NCBI RefSeq assembly: GCF_031755915.1
Contig: NC_083385.1
Location: 12,483,001-12,547,000, forward strand
Direction of reading: 5' to 3'
Source of the DNA: Ziziphus jujuba
Lineage: Eukaryota; Streptophyta; Magnoliopsida; Rosales; Rhamnaceae
DNA: 64,000 nt
Within the stretch, counting starts at the first letter, position 1. Every line of letters begins with the position of its first letter. The position numbers and the translations under genes are program-made. The notes beneath the pieces are model-generated. The model was not told where the DNA came from, made no database searches, and saw only the letters and a list, made by a program, of their open reading frames with translations. Positions 32,284 to 45,407 of this stretch are shown one piece after another.

Positions 32284-33091
32284 AGTCTCTAGTTTTCCAC
32301 TATCTCTCATCTGGCATCTCAGTACAATCCTATAACTCATAGCCTATCTTACCACAACAAAAAGTAGGTAGGCCCTCATATTCGCAGCGCTTCCAGAAGG
32401 CATTCCTTCCTTCACCAATCATAACACCCGGTAAGAAGGGCTTCTGCGGATCTAATTCATTACATACTTTGGCAAAGAGACCATGGCAGATCTGTGATTA
32501 TCTCATGGGGGAGGTGTTAAGCTTGATTGGTCTCCCTTTCTCTTTTGTTATAATGGAAACTATTGCAAAGTAATCTTGCTCCCACTATTCAAAAGGAAGA
32601 TCGAGAAGACGAATGAATCCAAACCAAGGCCCTGAAAAAACCTTCTCTAGAGAGAGATTTTTTTCTCCAATGCACTTTATAGGGAAATAAAAACAAATGC
32701 TGCTCTATTTTGAAGGACCCCCATCCAGATCTGCTTTCTATCTTGGTAGTCTGGTATGTGTAATATAAGTTAAACCAGCCTTACAACTATATTTGAGGAG
32801 TTCCATTAAGATAAAGAAAGTCATCATTCATCTTCCATAGCTGAAGTAGGCGTTCAGCCAAAGCATCAACCGTTCCATTGTTGAAAGTAAAGTATAAAGA
32901 TAAGCTTTCCCCATAAGCTTACCTTCCCAAGCCTTCCTTTTATGGTTCAATACCATATCTAGGACAAGCATCCGATGAAACTGACTGAATCTCATATAAC
33001 TACCAACCATTTGGTGGTAGAGTCCAAACCCATTTCCCGAATGAGGCCTCTTTCTTCGTCTACATAAAATATATCCAACCAAGAGAGTCAT
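32284..33091 (-). pseudogene. LINE ORF1 remnant, unit 3
   Basis: As 11880-12687, with the Thr variant (T at 32881). Confidence 0.75.
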
Positions 33092-33635
33092 GAAACCTCC
33101 TTATTATCTTGACCTGGGGTTTGGTTCTCCTGCAACATCTTTTAACTGCTCTAGCATAGAGCTCCTTTCATCTCCTATATCTTCTTCTTAGAGCCCAAGG
33201 TTCGACACGGCCTAACCAGTTGGATCAGTGGATGTCTCTGCTATTTGCTAACAGGCACTCTTCATCTTCTCCTCTTTTATCTGAGCTTGATTCTGTTGAT
33301 TACAAAATTAATCTTGAAACAGGTCATAAACAGACCATCCAATAATTACTCTAAAAAGAAGTTCCACCAATCCCTTAGCTAAACAGAAGCAACTAAATAA
33401 TGCTCACCTGACTACTTGTCGATGTGTCAAGCTGATACAGTTCCTCCCAAACCTGCTTAGTTTCTTATTTTGATCAGTTTATTTCTTTCCAAATTCTAAA
33501 GAAAAAAGAGCTTTTTCATGACATAGTCCAAATTTGCTTTTTAGTAAGGGTGATAAAGGGTTTTTCATATATATGTAACAGACAGGCTTGTTTTCTTTAA
33601 AAAGTAAATTAACAACATTAGCTAAATTCAACGAA

Positions 33636-33817
33636 AGGGAAGATCAGCCTGTTATCCTTAGAGTCACTTTTCTCCCTTGAGTGAAGGCCCTTCCATTTGG
33701 CATTATCGGACCACTTTTGTCCCTGCTCGACGGTTGGGTCTTGCAATCAAGCCTTTGCACTCAAGGGCTAATCTCTATTTTGCATGAGGAAACCTTTGCA
33801 AGCCTCCGTTATCTTTT
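33636..33817 (-). pseudogene. Organellar 23S-type rRNA fragment, unit 3
   Basis: As 13232-13413. Confidence 0.8.
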
Positions 33818-33832
33818 TTAGCCCTAGCCACA

Positions 33833-34644
33833 TGGGAAATTCACTTTGACGGTGCCTCCCGAATGAATGGATGAAAAAAATAGTCCTCAGGTGTCGGCAT
33901 TATTTTCATCACACCATAAGGGCCTCTTATCCCGATTCGTTCGCTTTCTTCGAACCGTGTTCCAACAACATTGTGGAATATCAAGCGCTAATTATGGGAA
34001 TGGAGTTGGCAATCCAAGTACCAACTCATTGGAGGTAAAAAAGTTTGGCAAGTTCGTTCATGTACTTTAACATCGAACATGTGTTGAGGGGAAAGAACGC
34101 CCGAGCCGATGCACTAGCATGGTTAGCAGCTTCCATGACACTGTCAGATGGTGAACCCAACAAATAACTATCACGCAGTCTTCAAAAGAAGAATCCTAGC
34201 ATCCCACCGCTAGGCACTTATGAAGCCCTTGCGGAATGCAATCCAGTTCGGTTCGAATAACGATTGACGAAGTGGGAATTCAAGATTGGAGATATCCTTT
34301 CATCGACTTTATCCAATATGGGATACTACCAGATAACCTAAAATTAAAGGAAGGTAAGCCTCTGAAGACGTGCTCCGAGGTTCCATTATGACCTTTAAAC
34401 GAAAATGTTGTATCAGAAATCCTACAATGGAATGCTCTTGCGGTGTCTGTCTGTCAGACCAAGAAGCAGAGAAGGTCGTTCAAGAGACCCTTAACAGCAT
34501 TTGTGGCACTCATCAGCCAAGGAAAATTTCAAATAGAATCTAGAGGTTGGGTTACTATTTGCCCTCCATGATCAAGGATTGCATCGACTATGCCCGTCGT
34601 AGGGATGCCCGCCAGTTTCATGGTCATTTTTTTCTTGGGGGATG
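33833..34644 (+). pseudogene. Gypsy RNase H/integrase remnant, unit 3
   Basis: As 13429-14240. Confidence 0.82.
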
Positions 34645-35003
34645 GACGTCATTGGGTCCCATCAAACCTCCATCTCTCCTTCACGCTGTGCTACCTCTCG
34701 CTGCCTGCCTTCCTTCGTTGCTTCACTCTCCTCCATTCTACCTTGCATTGATCTTCCTCTGTTGCCCTTGTTTCCTTCACGTACTACCTTAGAGAGGAAC
34801 AAGCAACATTGAGGCACCTACCACCGTGCATTGTGGCTCTGCTCTTTGCTCGCTGTCTGGGAGCTCCACTCATCACCCATATCACTTGACAACCTAACCT
34901 TTTCATTCAAACCAATAATGTGATTCCATGTCTTTGATGATTCAATAGGAGGAAAGAGCCAAGGCTTTGACAGATCCACTGAAGCACTGGAAAAATATTG
35001 ACC

Positions 35004-35204
35004 ATGATTTATGGCGCTTTTAGTCTAATATTTCCTCTGGCTCATCTAGTTTATTCAATGTGGAGAGACAAGTTAATTGACCAATCGGCGATGGTTTCTG
35101 AATGGAGTGTAGGAAGTACACGCGCTATCTCAGAGTCGATACTACTCGCTTATTTTATTTCCATCCTATGTAGTTTCCTAGTATGCCCTTGGTTGTTTAT
35201 GTGA
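35004..35204 (+). CDS. Small membrane-type ORF, unit 3, altered by foreign block
   Basis: Same as 14600-14800 except that the replaced 16 bases change THFKGY to TRAISE in the loop; the frame stays open by chance because the length is unchanged. Confidence 0.2.
   Translation: MIYGAFSLIFPLAHLVYSMWRDKLIDQSAMVSEWSVGSTRAISESILLAYFISILCSFLVCPWLFM
35120..35135 (+). other. 16-base block replacing unit sequence; looks like a PacBio sample barcode
   Basis: ACGCGCTATCTCAGAG stands where the other four full units have CCACTTTAAAGGCTAC (14716-14731 in unit 1). Bases on both sides are identical in all units and the length is unchanged. From memory this is barcode bc1010 of the PacBio 16-nt set, in the orientation expected at the 5' start of an untrimmed read pointing right. 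Not biological in my view. Confidence 0.8.
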
Positions 35205-36974
35205 GGCGGTTGCTTTCTTTTTCGTGAGTTGGCTTCTATCTTCCCTTGATTGAAGAACAGACATAGACTAGCCAGACAAGCTGTGAGCTACTGCCTTAGC
35301 AAGAGTTTGCTTCTTCTCATTCTGTAGCATACTTTATTTATGGATCTGTCCGTTTCAAGTGGAGGGAAGAGCTGCTCAATCATTTGTGGGGCATGCTAGC
35401 TTGAAGTGGGTCCCTTCTGTTGCTTATTCTCTGAGAACTTTATCAACTATAAGGCTTGAAGTCGACTCACGGACAGATGACCAAAGAAAGAAAAGAAGAT
35501 AGAGCCTTTCTAATAGATCAGAAGAAAGAAGAGTCTGAGACCCTTGTCCTAATTGAATTGCAAGGGGTGACCTATATAGATAAATAGACGAGAACTCAAG
35601 GGGAACAAAGTACCTTTTTTTTAACAACTTTAATATATTGCTGGATTAAAGAAGGAACTAAGGGAGAATTGAATCAGACGTAAACCAACGTCGGAGAGGC
35701 CTTGGGTAGTAATTGAGATGCCTTCAATTTAGACAAGAGATGTAGCACGCTTCACAAGGACGATTGGAAATGGCGTACTTATTGCAACTGGCACTAAGAA
35801 CTCGAGTTCCAACTGATGCTACAGTGTTTTAAAAGAACGCTATCGCTCTTGTAGATTTGCAAATTTACGGAATGGTACTTTATTCACACCTATGTTGATC
35901 TACTGCTGCTTTCAAATGCAATGATTGGGCCCCCTAAACCTGAGGTCTTCACTTTAATTACTCAGTCCAAGTGTGCTGCAAGTTCAAAGGCTGGCAGTAG
36001 CAATTGCAGGTAATCCCTTCGATTCCCTTCCTTTAGAAAGGGTCCTTTCCCTACCCCTGCACCAGTTATAGCAATCCTGTATACGGCAGAGGAGGAAATA
36101 TTCTGTATATAGCATAGTATATAATAATATATGTTTTAAATGAAAGATTGTTTCTTTAGATATAGTTATAACTGAAAACTTTTTTTTTTATGGTAAGCGA
36201 CCACCGCCTTCTCGTCGGCAATCACCGTCACAAAAAATGGCATAGTCGCAAAGCTTCGTCATGCCATACAGCAGCTATCCACATAAGCATATTATGTGTA
36301 AGTGTGAATAAAGGCCAAGAACTCAAAAGTCCGAGGGGTTAACCCTTCGTGAACATCACAACCAATGACCTATAGCCTTTATAAACTGGTAATTGAAAGA
36401 CTAAACAAACAAAGTAAGAACGTCCAGGAAGTTGCAAAGGAAATTTCGAACAACCCTGATACATGACATCAGGATAACAGGTAAGGAATCAGTAGCACCC
36501 GTGAGAAAAAAAGAAAATCATTTTTTCTTTCCTTTAAGGTACTGCAATGGTTGGGTCTAGTTATAGGTACCATCCATTTTAAACCTTGCCAAAACCATCA
36601 GGGCCCAAGCATGTATAGGTTGTACCAAGGCCTGATACAAGGGTTAGCCAATAGGGAATAACCTTTTCTTCCCTGCTCCTTGACCTTCATTCCCATGTTG
36701 CCAAGCTGAGGCTGCTAGCGCATTGTATCTAACCACACTTGGCAAATCGATACAAGTAGCTAAACAGCTTGCTATACCATACAAAGGCATCTCCGAGCGA
36801 ATGGTTAGGCAAGACTACGATGCCTAGGTAAACATCCCGTTTATTAATCAAACAAGACATCGAGAGTTTAACTTAACCATTCCCCTTCTGTAGCCAAAGT
36901 GATAGTTACTATAGTATCCATCAGCAATGTGTGGATGAGGGTAGGCTTTCTATGTGGATAGGACGTACCATCAC
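35205..36974. other. Unassigned segment, unit 3, with clustered indels
   Basis: As 14801-16568 but with an extra A at 36175-36178, an extra A near 36408, a missing C near 36679 and a missing G near 36739. The small frames seen here in other units are broken. Confidence 0.5.
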
Positions 36975-37574
36975 TGATACGAACCTAGGATGACCTACTC
37001 CTAAACCCGTATTATATTAGCCCGGATCTTTAATTAAGTTCAAGTTCTAATGAAATGGACCTCAACCCCTAACCAACCTGTGGTTAGAAACCTTGGTATA
37101 ATGTAGACGCCACAATAGGGGATGGAAAACCTATTGATAAGTCAAGCTAAAACAACCAATTCTCTAATGGTGTTTTAGGTGTTCTCAAAGAACAAAAAGA
37201 TAATTAATCTCACAAGTATTTTCTTAATCAAATCAAAGTTATATTCATATTGAAAAATAAGCCTTTAAATAGGCTAATTTTACAAAGACAAAAACCCTAC
37301 AAAATTAATTCAAAACCAGACTCCTATAGGAATTAGGAAACTTGACCGAATTCTAATATGTCCTAAACTAAGTTTTCCTAAACTAAATTTGATTAATTAA
37401 TTCTTTTATTTTGAATTACGAATTATTTAATTTACAATGGAAATAATAAAATAAAAACCTTCCTAAAGTTATTTATCCAGAAAATAAATAAATAAAAACC
37501 TAAAAGTAATGGTAGTTTCCTAAAACAAAAAGTAAAAACAAATTAGGAAACTAAAAATGCTAGTTTTTTTATCA
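36975..37574 (-). repeat. 3' LTR of gypsy B, unit 3
   Basis: As 16569-17168, sharing the A variant (37197) with unit 2. Confidence 0.8.
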
Positions 37575-37849
37575 AGTTAAATTTGATCAATCTTTGACCT
37601 CTTTGAGCTTCAAATCAGCTTCTAGATGCTTTTTAGGATGCCAAATAAGCTGAATATGAAGTCCCACACGTTGCCCATGCTTGGAAAAATAAGAAAAGGC
37701 TAATACAGTAAAATACAGTAAAGCCAGCAAGCAATACAGCAAATTCGGCCAAATTGTTGATGCTGTCCGTACAAGCCCTTTTTGATTGCATTTGAGGCTG
37801 ATTTAACTTTATTCCATGACCTCTTAGGCATATGTATTGAACCCATAAA

Positions 37850-39351
37850 TCATTGGAACCATTTCATACTTCCGGACTCCAAAAATGTACCAAAACCGTC
37901 ACCCGGGTCCGTATCGGCTTCCACCACTTGGATGCTTAGAATAGGCTTTGTATCCTCAAGTATGGACAAGCTCTGTTGAGATTGATTATCCCCTGTATAT
38001 ATACTCCCAGGTTGTCCTTAAATCTCTTAATTTGAGCTCTTGTGATTGGCCTAGTCTTCATCCGTGTCGAGTCAGCACCCCAGCGGGTTATCGGTTGAGC
38101 GGCCTCGGGCGGAATCACATCATTCCCCTCCTCTTGAAAAGGATTTGTCCTCAAATCAAGATCATCACCTGTAGAAAAAGAAGTTAAATCAGAAACATTA
38201 AATGCGGCACTCATGTTATACTCACCTGGTAATTCAAGCTTGTAGGCATTCTTGTTATTCGGCTCCAAAACTTGAAAAAGTCCATCCATAGGCGGCATGA
38301 GCTTTGACTTTCTTTGTTTAGGAAACCTTTCCTTTCGTAAGTGCAACCAAACCAATTCTCCTGGGTCAAACACTATTACAACAAAATCTAGAAATACATG
38401 CTCGTTATGGTAAAAATTACACTTTTTAAAGTTAGCAAACAATATTTCCCAAATTTTCAAATTGCCACTAAGTAAAGTTCTCAACAATGCAGATAAAGTT
38501 CTATGCAATAAAGACATCTTTAAATAAGTATCCTTAAAATTCATGGTCAGCAATGATTTCTTATTCATAATTACTTTATTGACATTACCAAAGCTAAGAT
38601 AAAAATTTATATTTTTCCTTTCTTGTCTTCCTTTTCCTTTCTCACTCACGGCCATCTCACCTTCCTCACTCTCGGCTTTTGCACCAAATTTTTCACTCTT
38701 GGTTTTATTAAAATTTTTCCACACAACCTGAGTATTAGAAGACTTACCTTGGACAACAAGCTCACCTTTTCCCTCTTGATTGGATGGTAGTCCACTTGGA
38801 ATTTCATTTTGGAAGACATCTCCAAATTCCTTCAAAAGAGAAATCATTGAACTTGGCAATTCAAGTTCTTCAAAGTTAGTTTGATCATTAAAATAATTTT
38901 CTTTATAAATCATGACCAGCAAAGGTTTCTTACACTCAATAACCTTATTAATATCCCCTAAACTCAAATAAAAGTTGCTACTTGATCTTTCGTTTCTTTC
39001 TTTTTCTTTTTCTTTCTCTGATTGGCGCAAACCTTCGGATTTCCCTTCCTTCTCCAAGCTCTCGGGTTTGCAACTTTCTTTCCCCTCTCTTTCAGTTTTT
39101 CCTTGATCTTTCCACTCAATATGAGTCTTAGAAACCTTACCTTGATCAGTAACCTCATTCTTACCTTCTTGAAAGGATAGTGAAGCCGTTGGTGCCATAT
39201 TTGCTTTTTCCTTGAGCTTTTCGGCTTCTCTCCTTTGTTGCATTTGTAATTGGTCTTTGTAAACCTCTTTATGAGATAATGGTTCCAGCTTGACCTTCTT
39301 CCCTTTAAAGCTGAAAACAATACTATTTTCTCGACCAAAATGAGTAGCATC
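37850..39351 (-). pseudogene. Gypsy B pol remnant, unit 3
   Basis: Same 435-codon frame (37936-39243) as unit 1, Asn at residue 411. Confidence 0.82.
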
Positions 39352-41028
39352 TTAATCAAATTGCCATGGCCTACCTAATAGTATATGTCCAGCAATTATG
39401 GGTACAATATCACATAAAACTACATCCTCATATCTACCTATATTAAATTTTACTTTGGCTTGTTTATTCACTTTTATTTCACCACCATCATTAAGCCATT
39501 GTAATCTATAAGGTTCTGGATGTTTAATAGTTATTAAGCCTAATTTATCAACTACAATGTTACTAATTACATTTGTACAACTTCCACTATCAATAATCAT
39601 ACTACAAATCTTACCTTGAATTTCACATCGGGTGTGGAAGATGTTCTCTCTTTGAATTTCATCCTCATCTTTGTATGCAGTAAGTACTCTCCTAGAAAGC
39701 AAGCTTAATTCAGCATTGGATGCTTGCAAGGTTTTGGGTTCATCCTCCAAGTCCTCCTCCTCTTGCTTGGCTTCATCCTCACTTTCTTCACTTTCCGATT
39801 TTAGCTCGTCATCGCCCTTTAACACCATGATTCTTCTATTCGGGCATTGGATAGCAATGTGTCCTCCTCCCTGGCACTTAAAACACACAACATCATAAGT
39901 TCTAGAAGGTTTAGGATCTAATTTTACCTCATTCTTTGGTGCTTGGACAGATTCGTTTCTAGTCTCCTTCCTTGGCCAGTTTGAACTTTCTTCCTTGACT
40001 TTCGGCTTTGGCTTGCTTTCATAGATGGGATTGTTCCTCCAGCCACTTGAATTGGACCTTCCACTGTTGGAAACACCTCCAAACCATGATCTTACACCCC
40101 TCCTCTTGAATTGATGCTCTAATTTAATAGCCACATGCAACATCTCCTCCAATTCCACATATTGTTGCAATTCTAGTTGATTGGCTATTTCACGATTCAA
40201 ACCACCAAGAAACCTTGCCATGGTTGCTTCCCTATCTTCATTCAAGTTCAATCTCATCATAAGCATCTCCATCTCCTTGTAATAATCCTTCACGGATCCG
40301 TGTCCTTGAGATAAAGATGGAAGTCTTTGATGCAGCAACCTATGATAGTGTGATGGTACGAATCGCTTCCGCATGGCTCCTTTCATTTGTCGCCATGTAG
40401 TAATCAAGTCATCACCAACTCTCCTTCGGGTGTTTTGCTCATTGGTCCACCATTGGAGTGCATAATGGCCAAACTCCATTGCTGCCAATTTCACCTTCTT
40501 AGCCTCCGAATAATTATGACGGTCAAATATCATCTCCATTTTTTCTTCCCACTCCAAATATGCTTCGGGGTCACTTTTTCCCATGAATGGTGGGATGTTG
40601 ATCTTGATATTGCTAAGATTATCATTTGTTTCTTCCCTCTTATATCTTCCATGGCCAGCTCTATCTTGGACAGCAAAAGTTTTGTTCATACCTTCCTCAA
40701 AGTCTCCATCAAATGGCTCCTCATCAAATTCCTCTCTCGGTCTCTCGTGACCTCCTCATCCTCGGCCTCGTCCTCCATGGAATTCTTGCCTATTTCTTGT
40801 GTTCGGAATTCCTTGGGAAACTTCTAGCCTTCCCATCCTTTGATTCACATGCTCAACTTGAGCACTAACCCGCTGTATTGACTCCAAAACAGCTCTCATG
40901 TCCACTTGGTCTCCTCTCCCGGTAGCTCGGACATTGCCATGGAATGCTACGGACTCTTCCTCATTGATCCTCAAGGGTGGATCTCCTCTTCTTATTCTAG
41001 AATCTGCCATGTTAGTAAAATACTGCAA
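39352..41028 (-). pseudogene. Gypsy B gag-protease, unit 3
   Basis: Same protein and stops as unit 1. Leader and junction at 41029-41270. Confidence 0.88.
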
Positions 41029-41593
41029 AAATAAAATAAATCCTCACAATATTCACTCCCTCACGTGTTTCACTTAAACAAGGTCTCGACACTCGTGTTT
41101 GCACACTAGTTTAGGCTTTTACCCTCTTTTAAGCTCACACACTCTTGCCTTTTTCCACTCAATGAGTTATCTCAAAGTTCTAATTAAAACACCCACAAAA
41201 CAGCAATTAGATCACTAGTATGTTTTAATTAAACTTATCAACAATCAGTAAGCAAAAAGTAGGCAGTTGGAAGGCCTTAAAGTAAGTTCAGTTGGAAGCC
41301 AGCCTAAGCCAAGAAGGTACGAATGAAGTGACGGGCCCCTTTAGAGATTGGGGTAGGGGAGCAGCTTTCCTGTGGTGGTAATTGCAAGCATCTCTCCTTT
41401 TCTCTTAGCATGCACAGTTTGCTTGCATGGCGCTTTAGGAACATCTCTCTTTCATAGTTTCACGCTGGCCTAATGAAAGTTAGTCTTTTAGTAAGCGTAT
41501 ATAAACAGCTGTTTAATGTATAAACAATTCTTTACACAGCGTTCAAAACCAACCTTGAAGTGAATGAATTAGAAAGAACGAAGAAGTAAAGAA

Positions 41594-42172
41594 ATGAGAT
41601 GACTCTTTCTCGAACTATATCATAAACAGATCTTCCCCTCCACACCAATCACGAGTTTTTCTCCATTCCTCTCGTATATCGTCGTAACGCCCTTAATGAT
41701 AGGTTTTCAAAAAGACTTTTCATGTCATTCCCATTTGGGTCCGATTTGGATCCCTTCGTTGTTTCCTTTTCCTCCTGCACCTTTTCCTCAAAATGAGAAA
41801 GAAGATGGTACACTCAATTTGTATTATTTAAGTGCTTATTGCTTGCCAAAGATCCTACTTTTACAATTGGTAGGTCATCGGGTTATTCAAATAAGTCATG
41901 TTTTCTGTGCTTTTCCCATGTTACAACTTTTGTACCAATTCAGTCGATCCGGAATGGATTGTTTTAACATTCTATTAGGGAGCCTGATCATGACTCTTCT
42001 GTGTGGTATTCATTCTCATTCAACTCTTGGGATCACATCAAGCAGTGGTTGGAACAGCTCACAAAATCTAACCACTTTACCTACTTTATTGCCCCCAACC
42101 ATTTCTTGTACCTCTATTGAAATAGAATGGTTTCATTTTCCAATTTCGGTCTCAATTAGTTTACAAGATTGA
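41594..42172 (+). pseudogene. ccmB: ccmB pseudogene, unit 4
   Basis: Same lesions as the copy at 10987. Confidence 0.9.
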
Positions 42173-42486
42173 ATGGCCAACTCTCCTCTGGACCCTCAAT
42201 TCGATTGTTTTCCAAGAATGTTTAGCCGGGTATGTAAGCCATGTATCTGGGAGGAACTTAAAAGAAGAGCTTTTGATTTTTTGCACCATCTTGCAGCTAT
42301 TTAAATAAAACAATTTCATTTTCTTTTTAATAATAGTAACATTTTTTTTTTACTTAGAAGAAAGATTATATATATGTCCAATTTCCAGTGGTGGTTGGTT
42401 CCACAGCATGCTTCTCGCTTCCCTATGGAGTAATAAGGGGGGAAATACTTCTTTCTTAAAGGCTTTGTTCATGCTAGCCCCCAAAG

Positions 42487-43294
42487 AGTCTCTAGTTTTC
42501 CACTATCTCTCATCTGGCATCTCAGTACAATCCTATAACTCATAGCCTATCTTACCACAACAAAAAGTAGGTAGGCCCTCATATTCGCAGCGCTTCCAGA
42601 AGGCATTCCTTCCTTCACCAATCATAACACCCGGTAAGAAGGGCTTCTGCGGATCTAATTCATTACATACTTTGGCAAAGAGACCATGGCAGATCTGTGA
42701 TTATCTCATGGGGGAGGTGTTAAGCTTGATTGGTCTCCCTTTCTCTTTTGTTATAATGGAAACTATTGCAAAGTAATCTTGCTCCCACTATTCAAAAGGA
42801 AGATCGAGAAGACGAATGAATCCAAACCAAGGCCCTGAAAAAACCTTCTCTAGAGAGAGATTTTTTTCTCCAATGCACTTTATAGGGAAATAAAAACAAA
42901 TGCTGCTCTATTTTGAAGGACCCCCATCCAGATCTGCTTTCTATCTTGGTAGTCTGGTATGTGTAATATAAGTTAAACCAGCCTTACAACTATATTTGAG
43001 GAGTTCCATTAAGATAAAGAAAGTCATCATTCATCTTCCATAGCTGAAGTAGGCGTTCAGCCAAAGCATCAACCGTTCCATTGTTGAAAGTAAAGTATAA
43101 AGATAAGCTTTCCCCATAAGCTTACCTTCCCAAGCCTTCCTTTTATGGTTCAATACCATATCTAGGACAAGCATCCGATGAAACTGACTGAATCTCATAT
43201 AACTACCAACCATTTGGTGGTAGAGTCCAAACCCATTTCCCGAATGAGGCCTCTTTCTTCGTCTACATAAAATATATCCAACCAAGAGAGTCAT
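42487..43294 (-). pseudogene. LINE ORF1 remnant, unit 4
   Basis: As 11880-12687, Thr variant. Confidence 0.75.
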
Positions 43295-43838
43295 GAAACC
43301 TCCTTATTATCTTGACCTGGGGTTTGGTTCTCCTGCAACATCTTTTAACTGCTCTAGCATAGAGCTCCTTTCATCTCCTATATCTTCTTCTTAGAGCCCA
43401 AGGTTCGACACGGCCTAACCAGTTGGATCAGTGGATGTCTCTGCTATTTGCTAACAGGCACTCTTCATCTTCTCCTCTTTTATCTGAGCTTGATTCTGTT
43501 GATTACAAAATTAATCTTGAAACAGGTCATAAACAGACCATCCAATAATTACTCTAAAAAGAAGTTCCACCAATCCCTTAGCTAAACAGAAGCAACTAAA
43601 TAATGCTCACCTGACTACTTGTCGATGTGTCAAGCTGATACAGTTCCTCCCAAACCTGCTTAGTTTCTTATTTTGATCAGTTTATTTCTTTCCAAATTCT
43701 AAAGAAAAAAGAGCTTTTTCATGACATAGTCCAAATTTGCTTTTTAGTAAGGGTGATAAAGGGTTTTTCATATATATGTAACAGACAGGCTTGTTTTCTT
43801 TAAAAAGTAAATTAACAACATTAGCTAAATTCAACGAA

Positions 43839-44020
43839 AGGGAAGATCAGCCTGTTATCCTTAGAGTCACTTTTCTCCCTTGAGTGAAGGCCCTTCCATT
43901 TGGCATTATCGGACCACTTTTGTCCCTGCTCGACGGTTGGGTCTTGCAATCAAGCCTTTGCACTCAAGGGCTAATCTCTATTTTGCATGAGGAAACCTTT
44001 GCAAGCCTCCGTTATCTTTT
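43839..44020 (-). pseudogene. Organellar 23S-type rRNA fragment, unit 4
   Basis: As 13232-13413. Confidence 0.8.
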
Positions 44021-44035
44021 TTAGCCCTAGCCACA

Positions 44036-44847
44036 TGGGAAATTCACTTTGACGGTGCCTCCCGAATGAATGGATGAAAAAAATAGTCCTCAGGTGTCGG
44101 CATTATTTTCATCACACCATAAGGGCCTCTTATCCCGATTCGTTCGCTTTCTTCGAACCGTGTTCCAACAACATTGTGGAATATCAAGCGCTAATTATGG
44201 GAATGGAGTTGGCAATCCAAGTACCAACTCATTGGAGGTAAAAAAGTTTGGCAAGTTCGTTCATGTACTTTAACATCGAACATGTGTTGAGGGGAAAGAA
44301 CGCCCGAGCCGATGCACTAGCATGGTTAGCAGCTTCCATGACACTGTCAGATGGTGAACCCAACAAATAACTATCACGCAGTCTTCAAAAGAAGAATCCT
44401 AGCATCCCACCGCTAGGCACTTATGAAGCCCTTGCGGAATGCAATCCAGTTCGGTTCGAATAACGATTGACGAAGTGGGAATTCAAGATTGGAGATATCC
44501 TTTCATCGACTTTATCCAATATGGGATACTACCAGATAACCTAAAATTAAAGGAAGGTAAGCCTCTGAAGACGTGCTCCGAGGTTCCATTATGACCTTTA
44601 AACGAAAATGTTGTATCAGAAATCCTACAATGGAATGCTCTTGCGGTGTCTGTCTGTCAGACCAAGAAGCAGAGAAGGTCGTTCAAGAGACCCTTAACAG
44701 CATTTGTGGCACTCATCAGCCAAGGAAAATTTCAAATAGAATCTAGAGGTTGGGTTACTATTTGCCCTCCATGATCAAGGATTGCATCGATTATGCCCGT
44801 CGTAGGGATGCCCGCCAGTTTCATGGTCATTTTTTTCTTGGGGGATG
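44036..44847 (+). pseudogene. Gypsy RNase H/integrase remnant, unit 4
   Basis: As 13429-14240, with the silent C-to-T at 44791. Confidence 0.82.
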
Positions 44848-45206
44848 GACGTCATTGGGTCCCATCAAACCTCCATCTCTCCTTCACGCTGTGCTACCTC
44901 TCGCTGCCTGCCTTCCTTCGTTGCTTCACTCTCCTCCATTCTACCTTGCATTGATCTTCCTCTGTTGCCCTTGTTTCCTTCACGTACTACCTTAGAGAGG
45001 AACAAGCAACATTGAGGCACCTACCACCGTGCATTGTGGCTCTGCTCTTTGCTCGCTGTCTGGGAGCTCCACTCATCACCCATATCACTTGACAACCTAA
45101 CCTTTTCATTCAAACCAATAATGTGATTCCATGTCTTTGATGATTCAATAGGAGGAAAGAGCCAAGGCTTTGACAGATCCACTGAAGCACTGGAAAAATA
45201 TTGACC

Positions 45207-45407
45207 ATGATTTATGGCGCTTTTAGTCTAATATTTCCTCTGGCTCATCTAGTTTATTCAATGTGGAGAGACAAGTTAATTGACCAATCGGCGATGGTTT
45301 CTGAATGGAGTGTAGGAAGTACCCACTTTAAAGGCTACTCGATACTACTCGCTTATTTTATTTCCATCCTATGTAGTTTCCTAGTATGCCCTTGGTTGTT
45401 TATGTGA
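45207..45407 (+). CDS. Small membrane-type ORF, unit 4
   Basis: Same 66 codons as 14600-14800. Confidence 0.25.
   Translation: MIYGAFSLIFPLAHLVYSMWRDKLIDQSAMVSEWSVGSTHFKGYSILLAYFISILCSFLVCPWLFM

Larger units (their letters stand above)
31068..41270. repeat. Array unit 3 (10203 bp), carries foreign 16-base block
   Basis: Variant states: T at 32881, G at 33333, A at the 16035 counterpart (near 36442), A at the 16791 counterpart (37197), G at 38011. Private changes: the 16-base replacement at 35120-35135 and four 1-base indels between 36175 and 36740 that cancel in length. Confidence 0.95.

Noticed and set aside
35120..35135. The 16-base block as a gene-conversion tract or natural variant
   Set aside because: Both edges are sharp, the length equals a barcode exactly, no donor is seen elsewhere in the window, and the string matches a known barcode from memory.
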